Positions 1-7,854 of a stretch of 64,000 nt of DNA are shown here, one piece after another. Below the pieces are notes generated by a model that saw nothing but the letters and a program-made list of their open reading frames with translations, was not told the origin of the DNA and searched no databases. The translations under genes were made by a program, and so were the position numbers. The stretch is from contig NZ_BTFW01000001.1 of NCBI RefSeq assembly GCF_033242265.1, forward strand, positions 2,407,001 through 2,471,000, given 5' to 3'. This DNA comes from Novosphingobium sp. IK01. GTDB taxonomy: Bacteria > Pseudomonadota > Alphaproteobacteria > Sphingomonadales > Sphingomonadaceae. The first letter of the stretch is position 1, and the number at the start of each line of letters is the position of its first letter.

Positions 1-927
1 GGGACCAAGCCAGAAGATCAGGTCGGCCCTGGCCGCTTCGGCGCGGGCGCGGGCGATGCCGATGCGCTCGATCTCGCCTGCGCCCTCATCGCGCAGGCCT
101 GCGGTATCGACGAAGGTGAATGGCACGCCTTCAATGGCCACGCTGCGGGTGAGCACGTCGCGCGTGGTGCCCGGTTCGGCAGCCGTGATCGCGGCTTCCT
201 GTTCGACGAGGGCATTGAACAGGGTCGACTTGCCGGCGTTGGGCGGGCCAGCGAGAACCACGCGGAAGCCCTCGCGCAGAGGTTCGGCGCGGGGACGGTC
301 GAGCCAGTGGGCCAGGTCCTGGGCCAGGTTGCGCGCGGTATCGGCAAAGCCGGGCGGCAGCGTTTCGCCCCCCTCCTCCACATCATCCTCGTCCGAGAAA
401 TCGAGCAGGGCTTCCAGTTCGGCAGACAGCGTCAGCACACCCTGACGCCATCCCTCGACCGCGCGCGACAGCACGCCATCGGCCATGGCCAGCGCGGTGC
501 GGCGCTGGAGTTCGGTTTCGGCGCTGAGCAGGTCGGCCAGGCCTTCGGCCTCGTTGAGGTCGATCCGGCCATTGGCGAAAGCGCGGCGGGTGAATTCGCC
601 CGCCTCGGCCCGGCGCAAATCGGGAAGACCGGCCAGCACGCGCTCGACCGCCGCGACGACGGCACGGCCACCATGAAGATGCAGTTCGACGCTGTCCTCG
701 CCCGTGGCCGTCGCCGGGCCGGGCAGCCACAGGACCATCGTGGCATCGAGCAGGCTGCCATCGACAGGGTCGTGCAAATGGCGAAAGCTGGCGCGGCGCG
801 GCGGCGGCAGGTGCCGCCCGGTCAGACGGCGAAGGGCGGTCCCGGCGTGGGGGCCGCTGATGCGGATCACGGCAATGCCTGCCGGAGGGGCGCCCGAGCT
901 GAGGGCAAAGATCGTGTGCGCGGTCAT
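1..927 (-). CDS. mnmE: tRNA uridine-5-carboxymethylaminomethyl GTPase MnmE, 5' part only
   Basis: MnmE (TrmE) works with MnmG to add a carboxymethylaminomethyl group to the wobble uridine of certain tRNAs. The visible 309 residues start at an ATG (927-925) and run off the left edge, so roughly the last third is missing. The N-terminal folate-binding domain starts MTAHTIFALSSG. The GTPase domain shows the P-loop GPPNAGKST near residue 228, the G2 motif GTTRD near 253 and the G3 motif DTAG near 273. The C-terminal CxGK active site would lie outside the window. In sphingomonads mnmE is usually followed by mnmG, rsmG, parA and parB, which fits the parS site nearby; those genes are not in view. 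Confidence 0.96.
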   Translation of the reverse strand, partial: MTAHTIFALSSGAPPAGIAVIRISGPHAGTALRRLTGRHLPPPRRASFRHLHDPVDGSLLDATMVLWLPGPATATGEDSVELHLHGGRAVVAAVERVLAGLPDLRRAEAGEFTRRAFANGRIDLNEAEGLADLLSAETELQRRTALAMADGVLSRAVEGWRQGVLTLSAELEALLDFSDEDDVEEGGETLPPGFADTARNLAQDLAHWLDRPRAEPLREGFRVVLAGPPNAGKSTLFNALVEQEAAITAAEPGTTRDVLTRSVAIEGVPFTFVDTAGLRDEGAGEIERIGIARARAEAARADLIFWLGP

Positions 928-996
928 GAACCCCGCCCTAGCCGATCTGCCCTTTCCTGTCGTCCCGGACAATGGCCCGCAACCTGTGGGTGGCCC

Positions 997-1266
997 TTAC
1001 TTCTTCTCGCCGTTCATCCCGGCCTTGAAACCGGCCATGGCGGCCCCTGCCCCATGCTCCATGAACTGCTGGAACAGCTTGAGCCCCATCTCGCCCATCG
1101 GGGCGATCTGCCGGGCATAGCCCTGCAACTGTTCGAGGCTGTGGCCCCCCTGCATGGCCTTGGCAATGGCCTCGACATAGGCGTCGTTGGCCTTCGAGAC
1201 GTCAGGCAATCCGAGGAAGCGGCGGGCCTCTTCCGGGCTGCACTCGATTTCGACATTCACTTTCAT
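997..1266 (-). CDS. DUF6489 family small protein
   Basis: An 89-residue acidic, mostly helical protein starting MKVNVEIECSPEEARRFLGL. It resembles the DUF6489 family, found widely in Sphingomonadales next to mnmE; no function is known. There is no signal peptide or membrane segment. Its end carries repeated Gly, Ala and Met residues (MEHGAGAAMAGFKAGM). It lies 69 bp upstream of mnmE on the same strand and could be co-transcribed with it. The family assignment rests on recognition of the sequence pattern, not on a search. Confidence 0.8.
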   Translation of the reverse strand: MKVNVEIECSPEEARRFLGLPDVSKANDAYVEAIAKAMQGGHSLEQLQGYARQIAPMGEMGLKLFQQFMEHGAGAAMAGFKAGMNGEKK

Positions 1267-1469
1267 GGCGAGCCTATCTCCCGTATGATATTGTCGAAGT
1301 GCATGAGCGTGTCATGTCTGGCTGTCAAAGTCCATGTTTGGGCTCCACGACCGGGGTTCAAGCCCGGACTCGATGCAAGCCTGACGGAAACCGACCAACG
1401 GCCGATAAACATCCCCGGTGAATTCCCGTCAGGCAGGGTTGCGCCGGATCAATGCGACAGGCTCCGGAG

Positions 1470-1485
1470 TGTTCCACGTGAAACA
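1470..1485. promoter_or_regulatory. parS: parS centromere-like ParB-binding site
   Basis: The 16-mer TGTTCCACGTGAAACA fits the widely conserved parS consensus TGTTNCACGTGAAACA and is a palindrome with a single mismatched pair. It sits in the divergent spacer between the DUF6489 gene and the SnoaL-like gene, about 6 kb from the proposed oriC. ParB spreads from such sites to drive origin segregation. In a spurious upstream extension of the neighbouring frame it would encode FHVKH, the usual by-product of a parS read as protein. Confidence 0.9.
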
Positions 1486-1546
1486 CGGCGCTTTTGCTCA
1501 ACAGGCTCCGGGGCAAAAGCGCCAAGCACCAAAGGAAGGCAAACCC

Positions 1547-1933
1547 ATGCGTTTTGGACTGGCCGCCTGGCACCGGGCAATGCTCGCGGGGTGCCCTGAC
1601 GAACTCCTGATCGATCTTCTGGCCGACGAAGCCGTGTTCCATTCGCCGGTGCTGCACACGCCCCAGCAGGGCAAGGAGGCTGTCGCGCTTCATCTCGGCG
1701 CGATCTGCCGGGCTATCGGCACCACCGGTTTCACGTATGTCCGCGAACTGGTCGACGGGCCCGAGGCCGCGCTCGAATTCACCGCGCAGATCGATGGCGT
1801 GGAAATGAGCGGGGTTCACCTGATCCGCTTCAACCTTGAAGGGCGCATCGTCGACTTCACGGTTCTGGTGCGTCCGTTCGATGCCGCCGACCGGCTCTGG
1901 CGCAAGATGGCCGAAGCCTTGCAGGACGAATAA
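1547..1933 (+). CDS. SnoaL-like / NTF2-fold protein
   Basis: A 128-residue protein with the look of the SnoaL-like NTF2 superfamily: an N-terminal helical part (MRFGLAAWHRAML), then alternating strands with FHSPVLHTPQQGKEAV and a C-terminal RPFDAADRLWRKMAEAL helix. Such folds bind small hydrophobic ligands or act as isomerases, but no catalytic set is recognisable here. I start it at the ATG at 1547, with AAAGGAAGG about 8 bp upstream; an in-frame ATG at 1418 would have to translate through parS and is rejected. It is followed directly by a strong hairpin terminator. Confidence 0.75.
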   Translation: MRFGLAAWHRAMLAGCPDELLIDLLADEAVFHSPVLHTPQQGKEAVALHLGAICRAIGTTGFTYVRELVDGPEAALEFTAQIDGVEMSGVHLIRFNLEGRIVDFTVLVRPFDAADRLWRKMAEALQDE

Positions 1934-1956
1934 GGAGAGGGCTTCCCTCCCCCGAT

Positions 1957-2010
1957 GCTGCGCACAAAAAAAGCGGGGCCCGGTTTCGGGCCCCGCTCTT
2001 TTTGCGCAGC
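1957..2010. terminator. Bidirectional intrinsic terminator between SnoaL-like gene and rho
   Basis: A large inverted repeat: outer arms GCTGCGCA / TGCGCAGC and inner arms GCGGGGCCC / GGGCCCCGC around GGTTTC, separated by an A-tract on the left and a T-tract on the right. Either strand gives a GC-rich hairpin followed by U residues, so it can end both the plus-strand gene (stop at 1933) and rho on the minus strand (stop at 2044). Confidence 0.9.
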
Positions 2011-2043
2011 ATGAACGCCGTGGGGCGTTCTTGCGGGTATGCC

Positions 2044-3300
2044 TTACTGGTTCATGGTCGCGAAGAAGTCTTCGTTGGTCTTGGAATCCTTCATCTTGTC
2101 GAGAAGGAATTCCATCGCGTCGACCGTGCCCATCTGCATGAGGATGCGGCGCAGGACCCACATCTTGCTGAGTTGGTCGCGCGGAACCAGCAGTTCTTCC
2201 TTGCGGGTGCCGCTCTTGCCCACATCGAGCGCGGGGAAGATGCGCTTGTCGGCCACCTTGCGGTCGAGCACGATTTCCGAGTTGCCGGTGCCCTTGAATT
2301 CTTCAAAGATCACTTCGTCCATGCGGCTGCCGGTGTCGATCAGCGCGGTGGCGATGATCGAGAGCGAACCGCCTTCCTCGATGTTGCGCGCCGCACCGAA
2401 GAAACGCTTGGGACGCTGGAGCGCGTTGGCGTCGACACCGCCGGTCAGCACCTTGCCCGACGAGGGCACCACGGTGTTGTAGGCGCGGCCCAGACGCGTG
2501 ATCGAGTCGAGCAGGATGACCACGTCGCGCTTGTGCTCGACGAGGCGCTTGGCCTTCTCGATCACCATCTCGGCGACCTGGACGTGACGCGAGGCGGGTT
2601 CGTCGAACGTCGAGGAGATCACCTCGCCCTTCACCGAACGCTGCATGTCGGTCACTTCTTCCGGGCGTTCGTCGACCAGCAGGACGAGCAGGAACACTTC
2701 GGGGTGGTTGTCGGTGATCGCCTTGGCGATGTTCTGGAGCAGCACGGTCTTGCCGGTGCGCGGCGGCGCCACGATCAGCGCGCGCTGGCCCTTGCCCTGC
2801 GGGCTGACCAGATCGATCACGCGAGCCGACTTGTCCTTGACGGTCGGGTCGAGCGTGTCGAGCTTCAGGCGCTCGTTGGGATAGAGCGGGGTGAGGTTAT
2901 CGAAGTTGACGCGGTGGCGCACGGCCTCCGGCTCGTCGAAGTTCACCTTGATCAGGCGGGTGATCGCGAAATAGCGTTCGCCATCCTTGGGCGCGCGGAT
3001 TTCGCCTTCGACGGTGTCACCCGTGCGCAGGCCCCACTTGCGGACCTGGTTGGGCGAGACATAGATGTCGTCGGGCCCGGCCAGATAGTTGGCCTCGGGG
3101 CTGCGCAGGAAGCCGAAACCGTCGGGGAGAACCTCGATCGTGCCGATGCCGAGGATTTCCTCGCCATCGTCCGCCACTTCCTTGAGGATGGCGAACATCA
3201 GGTCCTGACGGCGCATCGTGCTCGCGCCTTCCACGCCCAGCTCTTCGGCCATTCCGACCAGCTCGGCGGGGGTCTTCTTCTTGAGTTCCTTGAGATGCAT
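2044..3300 (-). CDS. rho: Transcription termination factor Rho
   Basis: Rho is the hexameric RNA-dependent ATPase that ends transcription. The 418-residue length is the family norm. The N-terminal Rho-N region ([20 protein letters not shown]) is followed by a cold-shock-like RNA-binding domain containing [13 protein letters not shown] (about 61-73). The ATPase domain has the P-loop PPRTGKT (179-185), a Walker B-like VVILLDS (260-266) and the R-loop region GKVLTGGVD (282-290). The gene is separated from hemJ by 305 bp carrying a pair of palindromic repeats. Rho beside hemJ and hemE near the origin is a common alphaproteobacterial arrangement. Confidence 0.98.
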   Translation of the reverse strand: MHLKELKKKTPAELVGMAEELGVEGASTMRRQDLMFAILKEVADDGEEILGIGTIEVLPDGFGFLRSPEANYLAGPDDIYVSPNQVRKWGLRTGDTVEGEIRAPKDGERYFAITRLIKVNFDEPEAVRHRVNFDNLTPLYPNERLKLDTLDPTVKDKSARVIDLVSPQGKGQRALIVAPPRTGKTVLLQNIAKAITDNHPEVFLLVLLVDERPEEVTDMQRSVKGEVISSTFDEPASRHVQVAEMVIEKAKRLVEHKRDVVILLDSITRLGRAYNTVVPSSGKVLTGGVDANALQRPKRFFGAARNIEEGGSLSIIATALIDTGSRMDEVIFEEFKGTGNSEIVLDRKVADKRIFPALDVGKSGTRKEELLVPRDQLSKMWVLRRILMQMGTVDAMEFLLDKMKDSKTNEDFFATMNQ

Positions 3301-3514
3301 TTTCTGTATGTTCCGAATGCGGACGTTTCCGGGTTGGGAAATGGCCGGCGGGCCGATGGGCTTGGAGAAAGCAGGCCCGGTCGCATCGTCTGCGACCCTC
3401 TTGCCGGACAGGCCATGCGTTATGCCTGCTTGAGGTCAGCGTCAATCGGGGGATTGTCGGGATTGCGCCCGGATGGGCCGAAAAGGCGGTGTTTTTGGGG
3501 TTTTCGGCGTTGTG

Positions 3515-3590
3515 GAGGGCCCCGGATCAGGTCCGGGGCGACGGAAGGACTGGAAATGTCACGTCGCCCCGGCCTTGAGCCGGGGCCCTC
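3515..3590. repeat. Pair of inverted GCCCCGG palindromic units (REP-like)
   Basis: Two 28-bp units face each other at 3515-3542 and 3563-3590, 20 bp apart. The second is the reverse complement of the first with four mismatches. Each is itself a hairpin (GCCCCGG, 6-7 nt loop, CCGGGGC). They fill the otherwise featureless 305-bp gap between hemJ and rho, so they lie in the rho leader or the hemJ trailer. A third, solitary unit is at 6407-6437. Confidence 0.8.
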
Positions 3591-3605
3591 AACCGCCCTT
3601 TGCGA

Positions 3606-4049
3606 TCAGAACGGCTTGAGGATCACCAGGATCACGATCAGCACGCCCAGAATGCCCGGAACTTCGTTGAGCAGGCGCAGTTGCTTGCCGCTCAGGCCGC
3701 GTTCGCCACGCGCCAGAGCCCGGTGATAGCGCGCCAGCCAGATGTGATAGCCGGTCAGGACCACGACCAGCAGAAGCTTGGCGTGGAGCCAGCCTTGCGT
3801 GAACCAGCCGCCCGTGACCGCCATGGCGAGCCCCAGAATCCACACGACCGCCACCGAAGGGGCCATGATGATCTTCATCAGCTTGCGCTCGCGGTCGGTC
3901 CAGACCGCGTTTTCGGGCGAATTGACCGGCGTTTCCTGATGATAAACGAACAGACGCGGCAACATGAACAGCCCCGCCATCCAGAAGATCACGAAAATGA
4001 CGTGGCCGGCCTTGAGCCAGAGATAGAGCATAGAGAGCACCTGCAACAT
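3606..4049 (-). CDS. hemJ: Protoporphyrinogen oxidase HemJ
   Basis: HemJ is the membrane-bound protoporphyrinogen IX oxidase used by most alphaproteobacteria in the penultimate haem step. The 147-residue protein has about four hydrophobic helices. It carries the expected N-terminal YLWLKAGHVIFVIFWMAGLF segment with its conserved His and a second segment near GYHIWLARYHRALARGE. Normally hemJ adjoins hemE; here a 2.1-kb peptidase gene lies between them. The ATG at 4049 is used; a second Met at residue 7 is possible. Confidence 0.95.
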   Translation of the reverse strand: MLQVLSMLYLWLKAGHVIFVIFWMAGLFMLPRLFVYHQETPVNSPENAVWTDRERKLMKIIMAPSVAVVWILGLAMAVTGGWFTQGWLHAKLLLVVVLTGYHIWLARYHRALARGERGLSGKQLRLLNEVPGILGVLIVILVILKPF

Positions 4050-4119
4050 GAGCCTTGTTCTAGCGCCGGAGAAACAGGACCGAAACGCCCTTTTCGATGA
4101 AACGTCGCCAGATTCCGGG

Positions 4120-4195
4120 AACTGGCGCTGGTTGCCATGCCCGCCCTGGCCAAAGCTGATGGGGTGCAGGGGGCGCTGCCCCCTGCTTTATCCCC
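4120..4195 (-). repeat. Dispersed GCAGGGGGC hairpin repeat, copy 1
   Basis: Minus-strand copy of a repeat seen three times in this window. The core is a perfect 9-bp stem, GCAGGGGGC / GCCCCCTGC, at 4166-4186, followed (minus strand) by ACCCCATCAGCTTTGGCCAG and a weaker tail similar to TGGCAACC. It starts immediately after the stop codon of the S9 peptidase, in the same orientation, and may act as its 3' hairpin. Other copies are at 45881-45976 and 50048-50143. Confidence 0.8.
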
Positions 4196-6313
4196 TTACT
4201 TCTTGAGCCAGCGGGCCATCCAGTCGAACACCGTCTTGTGCCACTGAAGCGAGTTCTTCGGCTTGAGCACCCAGTGGTTTTCATCCGGGAAGACCAGCAG
4301 ATCGGCAGGCACGCCCTTGCGCTGGAGCGCGGTGAAGGCCGCGATGCCCTGCGTGTAGGGGATGCGGAAGTCCTTCTCGCTGGTCACCACCAGCATCGGC
4401 GTGTGCCATTGGGCGACATGGTTGACCGGGTTCCACTTCTCGAAGGCCTCGGGGTCTTCGTAGTAGGCGTGGCCGCCGTGTTCCCATTCGTCGAACCAGA
4501 GTTCCTCGGTCTCGTAAGCCATGGCGCGGGCATCGAACACGCCGTCGTGCTGGACGATGCACTTGAACCCGTCGGGCCAGTTGCCCTCGATCCAGTTCAT
4601 CATGTAGCCGCCATAGCTGGCCCCGGCGGCGCAGGCGTTGGACGGATCGACAGCCGAATCCTTGGCCGCGGCGGCGACCATGCCCTTTTTCAGGTCTTCG
4701 AGCGGCTTCCCGCCCCAGTCCTTGTTGATCGCATCGACGAAGGCCTGACCGTAGCCGGTCGAGCCGTGGAAATCGATGGTGACGGCAGCATAGCCCTGCG
4801 AGGCCCAGAGGCGCGGGTTCCAGCGGGTCGACCAGCTGTCGTTGAACGAGCCCTGCGGCCCGCCATGGACCATGAGCACGGTCGGCAGCTTGCCGGTGGT
4901 GCCGGCTGGCTTGAGGATCTGGCCCCAGACGGTGTCGCCATTGGCCCCGGCGAACGAAAACCGCTCGACGGTGACCGGTGCCTTGCCCGCCATCGTCGTG
5001 GTGGCGATGTCGGTCAGGCGGGCAGCCGGGCTGCCCGGCTTGCCCAGATAGAGTTCGGCCGGTGCATCGAGGCTGTCGCGCTTGATCAGGAAGCGTTCGC
5101 CCGCCAGCGGGATGATCTGGCTGACATGCCCTTCACGGCCCGGATGGAAGACGAGGCGCGTGGCCTTGCCGCTGGCGAGGTCGACACGGAAGGCGGGCGC
5201 ATCGAGCACGTCCTCGGCGGTGGCGATCAGCGCCTTGCTGTCGGGCGTAAAGGCCAGCGAACTGACCGAGCGGTCCCAGTCTTGCGTGAGCGGGCGCACG
5301 GTGCCGGTCGCAAGGTCCATCAACTGGATAACCAACCGGTCGCTTTCATAGCCGGGACGGGCCATTGCCGCCCAGGCCAGCCAGCGGCCATCGGGCGAAA
5401 GCGCGGGGCTGGTGTCGGTGGCGTGGTTGGCTGACGTCAGGTTGCGCGGGGCGCTGCCATCGATGGGGGACCACCACAAGTCGAGGTTGGTCGAGGTCGG
5501 CTCGTGGCGGTCGGCCTGCCGCGCGGCAAGGATCACGGCCTTCGAATCCGCGCTCCACGCCAGTTCGCCGCCATCGCCGAAGGGCTTGGACGGGCTGTTG
5601 CCGGTAAAACCACCGTGGGCCGGATCGCCATCGAGCGCGTGCCCCGTGGCCGGATCGGCCTGACCGCCGCGCAGGGCATAGGCAAAGACGCGGCTGTAGA
5701 CGCCCGGCGTCTGCCAGGTGTCCCAGTGGCGCACGAAGCCCACGCCGTCGGTGTAATGGCGTCCGGTTCCAGGCCCCGGCAGGCTCTGGTCGCCGTCGCC
5801 ATGGGGAAGATCGGCGCAGCCGCCGAACGTGGCGCAGGCGCGGGCCACTTCGCCCCAGACGGCCAGTTTCTTCCCATCGGGCGAGAGCTTGAAGCCGGCT
5901 ACTTCGGCGGCAAACCCGGTGGCCTGAATGGGCCCGCCCGCGCTGCCATCGGCGCCGGGGAGAACCGACCAGACCTGGCTGGTGGAAGATCCCTTGTCCG
6001 ACAGGAACCACAGGCGGCCATCGGGGGAAAACGCCGGGTCGCTGGCGTCGCTGCTCCAGTCGAGCCTGACAGGACGGGCATTTTTGCCCCCCAGCGGCAG
6101 CAGCCACAGCGCCGTCGACCGTTTATAAGTCTGTGGATTGCTTGTGGTCAGCGCATAGACCGCCAGATGGCCATCGGGCGAAACGGCGACCGATCCCATG
6201 CGCGGGAGCGTGACGAGATCCTGCGCGGTCATCGCGGGACGGGAAGATTGGGCGAAAGCTGCCGGCGCCGCCGTGAGCGCCAGCGCTGCGAGCGTGAGCT
6301 TCAGCGTGGTCAT
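4196..6313 (-). CDS. Secreted S9 family peptidase (acylaminoacyl-peptidase/DPP-like)
   Basis: A 705-residue serine peptidase of the prolyl oligopeptidase family. It has a signal peptide ending near AAPAAFA (residue 21), a beta-propeller region with TolB-like SPDG repeats (residues about 30-420) and a C-terminal alpha/beta hydrolase domain. The triad is visible: Ser in GASYGGYM (about 565), Asp in EKDFRIPY (about 648) and His in DENHW (about 680). It probably trims peptides in the periplasm; the substrate is unknown. Its position between hemE and hemJ interrupts a common gene pair. It is followed directly by a dispersed hairpin repeat. Confidence 0.93.
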   Translation of the reverse strand: MTTLKLTLAALALTAAPAAFAQSSRPAMTAQDLVTLPRMGSVAVSPDGHLAVYALTTSNPQTYKRSTALWLLPLGGKNARPVRLDWSSDASDPAFSPDGRLWFLSDKGSSTSQVWSVLPGADGSAGGPIQATGFAAEVAGFKLSPDGKKLAVWGEVARACATFGGCADLPHGDGDQSLPGPGTGRHYTDGVGFVRHWDTWQTPGVYSRVFAYALRGGQADPATGHALDGDPAHGGFTGNSPSKPFGDGGELAWSADSKAVILAARQADRHEPTSTNLDLWWSPIDGSAPRNLTSANHATDTSPALSPDGRWLAWAAMARPGYESDRLVIQLMDLATGTVRPLTQDWDRSVSSLAFTPDSKALIATAEDVLDAPAFRVDLASGKATRLVFHPGREGHVSQIIPLAGERFLIKRDSLDAPAELYLGKPGSPAARLTDIATTTMAGKAPVTVERFSFAGANGDTVWGQILKPAGTTGKLPTVLMVHGGPQGSFNDSWSTRWNPRLWASQGYAAVTIDFHGSTGYGQAFVDAINKDWGGKPLEDLKKGMVAAAAKDSAVDPSNACAAGASYGGYMMNWIEGNWPDGFKCIVQHDGVFDARAMAYETEELWFDEWEHGGHAYYEDPEAFEKWNPVNHVAQWHTPMLVVTSEKDFRIPYTQGIAAFTALQRKGVPADLLVFPDENHWVLKPKNSLQWHKTVFDWMARWLKK

Positions 6314-6406
6314 GGTTGCACGGGTAACCGGCTTGGGGCTCCGTGCAAAGGGACCATGGTGTCTCAGGGGTGTCTCAGGGGGAAATGGGCCGCGCCGCGT
6401 GGTGGC

Positions 6407-6437
6407 GGAGAGCCCCGGACATGATCCGGGGCCCTCC
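6407..6437. repeat. Single GCCCCGG palindromic unit (REP-like)
   Basis: One unit of the family seen as a pair at 3515-3590: GGAGAGCCCCGGACATGATC followed by CGGGGCCCTCC, a hairpin of seven GC-rich pairs. It lies just downstream of hemE (minus strand, stop 6461) and upstream of the S9 peptidase gene. Confidence 0.7.
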
Positions 6438-6460
6438 CCAGCCCTGCTTTCCCGACAGGA

Positions 6461-7489
6461 TCAGCCCCGGCTCCAGCCGCGCACGGTGGCGAGCAGCTGT
6501 TCGACATGGGCGATCGGGGTGAACTGGCCGATGCCATGGCCCAGATTGAACACATGCGGACGCCCGGCGAAGGCTTCGAGCACGCGCAGGGTCTGGGTTT
6601 CGAGTTCCGCGCCGCCCGAAAGCAGCAGCAGCGGATCGAGATTGCCCTGAACCGGCATGCCCTCGGGCAGTTCGCGCGCGGCCCACACGGGGTCGATGGT
6701 CTCGTCCACGCCGACCGCGTTCACGCCCGTTTCGCGGGCATAGGCGGCCAGTTTCTCGCCCGCGCCCTTGGGGAAGCCGATCACCGGGACATGGGGATAG
6801 CGCGCCTGAATCGCGGCGGCGATCTTCTGGTTGGGAGCAATGACCCAGCGTTCGAATTCGCGCGGGGCGAGGCTGCCTGCCCAGCTGTCGAAAAGCTGGA
6901 GCGCCTCGGCCCCGGCTTCGACCTGCCCGGCCAGATAATCGATGGTCACCTCGACGATGGCATCAATGATCGCCTGGAACGCTTGCGGATCGCGATAGGC
7001 ATAGGCGCGCGTTTCGTGATGGTCGCGGCTGCCCTCGCCCGCGACCATGTAGGTCGCCACGGTCCACGGACTGCCCGCAAAGCCCAGCAGGGTCGTCTCA
7101 GGGCCGATCCGGGCCTTCACCCGCTCCACGGTGGCATAGATCGGCGCAAGGCGCTCTGGCACGGCCTGGAGGGCACTGAGCGCGGTATCGACGAGCCGGG
7201 GCGAGAGGCGCGGACCCTCGCCAGCCAGAAACGCCAGATCCTGACCCATCGCATAAGGCACGATCAGGATGTCGGAGAACAGGATCGCGCCATCGAAGCC
7301 AAAGCGCCGGATCGGCTGGATGGTGATCTCGGCAGCCGCCTCGGAATCATAGACGAGTTCGAGGAAGCCGCCCTTTTCGGCCCGCAAGGCGCGATATTCG
7401 GGAAGATAGCGCCCGGCCTGACGCATGAGCCAGACTGGACGACGGGAAAGGTTCACGCCCTTGAGCGTTTCGAGAATGGGGCCGGGCAT
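6461..7489 (-). CDS. hemE: Uroporphyrinogen decarboxylase
   Basis: HemE removes four carboxyl groups from uroporphyrinogen III to give coproporphyrinogen III. The protein (342 residues from the ATG at 7489) begins MPGPILETLKG and shows the family signature RRPVWLMRQAGRYLPEYR with its substrate-binding Arg residues, LFSDILIVPYAMG with the catalytic Asp, and LQLFDSWAG. A TTG seven codons upstream (7510) would also be in frame, but homologues start at MPGP. The spacer upstream of it, toward ppsR, is the proposed chromosomal origin, as in Caulobacter. Confidence 0.97.
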   Translation of the reverse strand: MPGPILETLKGVNLSRRPVWLMRQAGRYLPEYRALRAEKGGFLELVYDSEAAAEITIQPIRRFGFDGAILFSDILIVPYAMGQDLAFLAGEGPRLSPRLVDTALSALQAVPERLAPIYATVERVKARIGPETTLLGFAGSPWTVATYMVAGEGSRDHHETRAYAYRDPQAFQAIIDAIVEVTIDYLAGQVEAGAEALQLFDSWAGSLAPREFERWVIAPNQKIAAAIQARYPHVPVIGFPKGAGEKLAAYARETGVNAVGVDETIDPVWAARELPEGMPVQGNLDPLLLLSGGAELETQTLRVLEAFAGRPHVFNLGHGIGQFTPIAHVEQLLATVRGWSRG

Positions 7490-7557
7490 CGCGAGGTTTG
7501 TCCAATCCAATCAAAAAAATAGATTCTTATTAAAATGGATTCAGGTGATGTTGGGGC

Positions 7558-7797
7558 TGTGGAAACCGGGGATTGCGAGGCTCTGCCCGATTTGTCCCGA
7601 ATGCTCCACAAAATTCATGGGGGTCGAATCCTGATGACTCCGGGAGCAAGGTAAACTTCTCCTCGATTCCCACAGCCTGTGGGAATCTCTGTCCCCATGT
7701 GGGAGACTCCCGGTGGGAAGGACTCGCTGTGGGGGTGAATCCGGCCTCCAAACTTGTCGTCGGTTTCGTCCCGTGGTTTATCGTCCCCCTTTCCACA
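7558..7797. promoter_or_regulatory. Cluster of seven DnaA-like boxes in oriC
   Basis: Sites read toward the CACA end: GTTTCCACA (7566-7558, minus), TGCTCCACA (7602-7610), ATTCCCACA (7666-7674), ATTCCCACA (7686-7678, minus), TCTCCCACA (7706-7698, minus), ACCCCCACA (7736-7728, minus) and CTTTCCACA (7789-7797). None is the perfect TTATCCACA box; the CCCACA forms resemble the weak W-type boxes described in Caulobacter. Confidence 0.7.
7665..7687. repeat. Perfect palindrome in oriC combining two DnaA-like boxes and two GANTC sites
   Basis: Arms GATTCCCACA and TGTGGGAATC are exact reverse complements around the trinucleotide GCC. Each arm contains one CCCACA DnaA-like box and one GANTC methylation site at its outer end. 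Confidence 0.9.
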
Positions 7798-7854
7798 GGG
7801 TTACGCCGTCCATCGGGAAAGGGCGTATTTTCCGCAGTGCACAAAAGAGGCCCC

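Larger units (their letters stand above)
7490..7854. other. oriC: Probable chromosomal replication origin (oriC)
   Basis: This 365-bp non-coding gap lies between divergent hemE and ppsR. The Caulobacter crescentus origin lies between hemE and RP001, the homologue of ppsR. Seen here: an AT-rich stretch at about 7510-7545 that could unwind; seven DnaA-like boxes with a CCACA or CCCACA core at 7558, 7602, 7666, 7678, 7698, 7728 and 7789; nine GANTC (CcrM) sites between 7522 and 7741, where about one is expected by chance; and a switch in gene direction, genes to the left mostly minus and the first genes to the right plus. A full TTAA-N7-TTAA CtrA site was not found. Confidence 0.88.

Noticed and set aside
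1418..1546. N-terminal extension of the SnoaL-like gene
   Set aside because: It would translate through the parS site (FHVKH) and has a poor start context; the ATG at 1547 has a ribosome-binding site.
1728..1740. Half-parS GTTTCACGT in the SnoaL-like gene
   Set aside because: Only one half matches; the other half does not pair, so it is probably chance.
2002..3726. 574-residue plus-strand ORF opposite rho
   Set aside because: Antisense shadow of rho, rich in His, Asp and Arg, with no recognisable domain.
7490..7854. Full CtrA site (TTAA-N7-TTAA) in the origin
   Set aside because: One TTAA at 7530 has no partner at the right distance, so CtrA control of the origin is not claimed.
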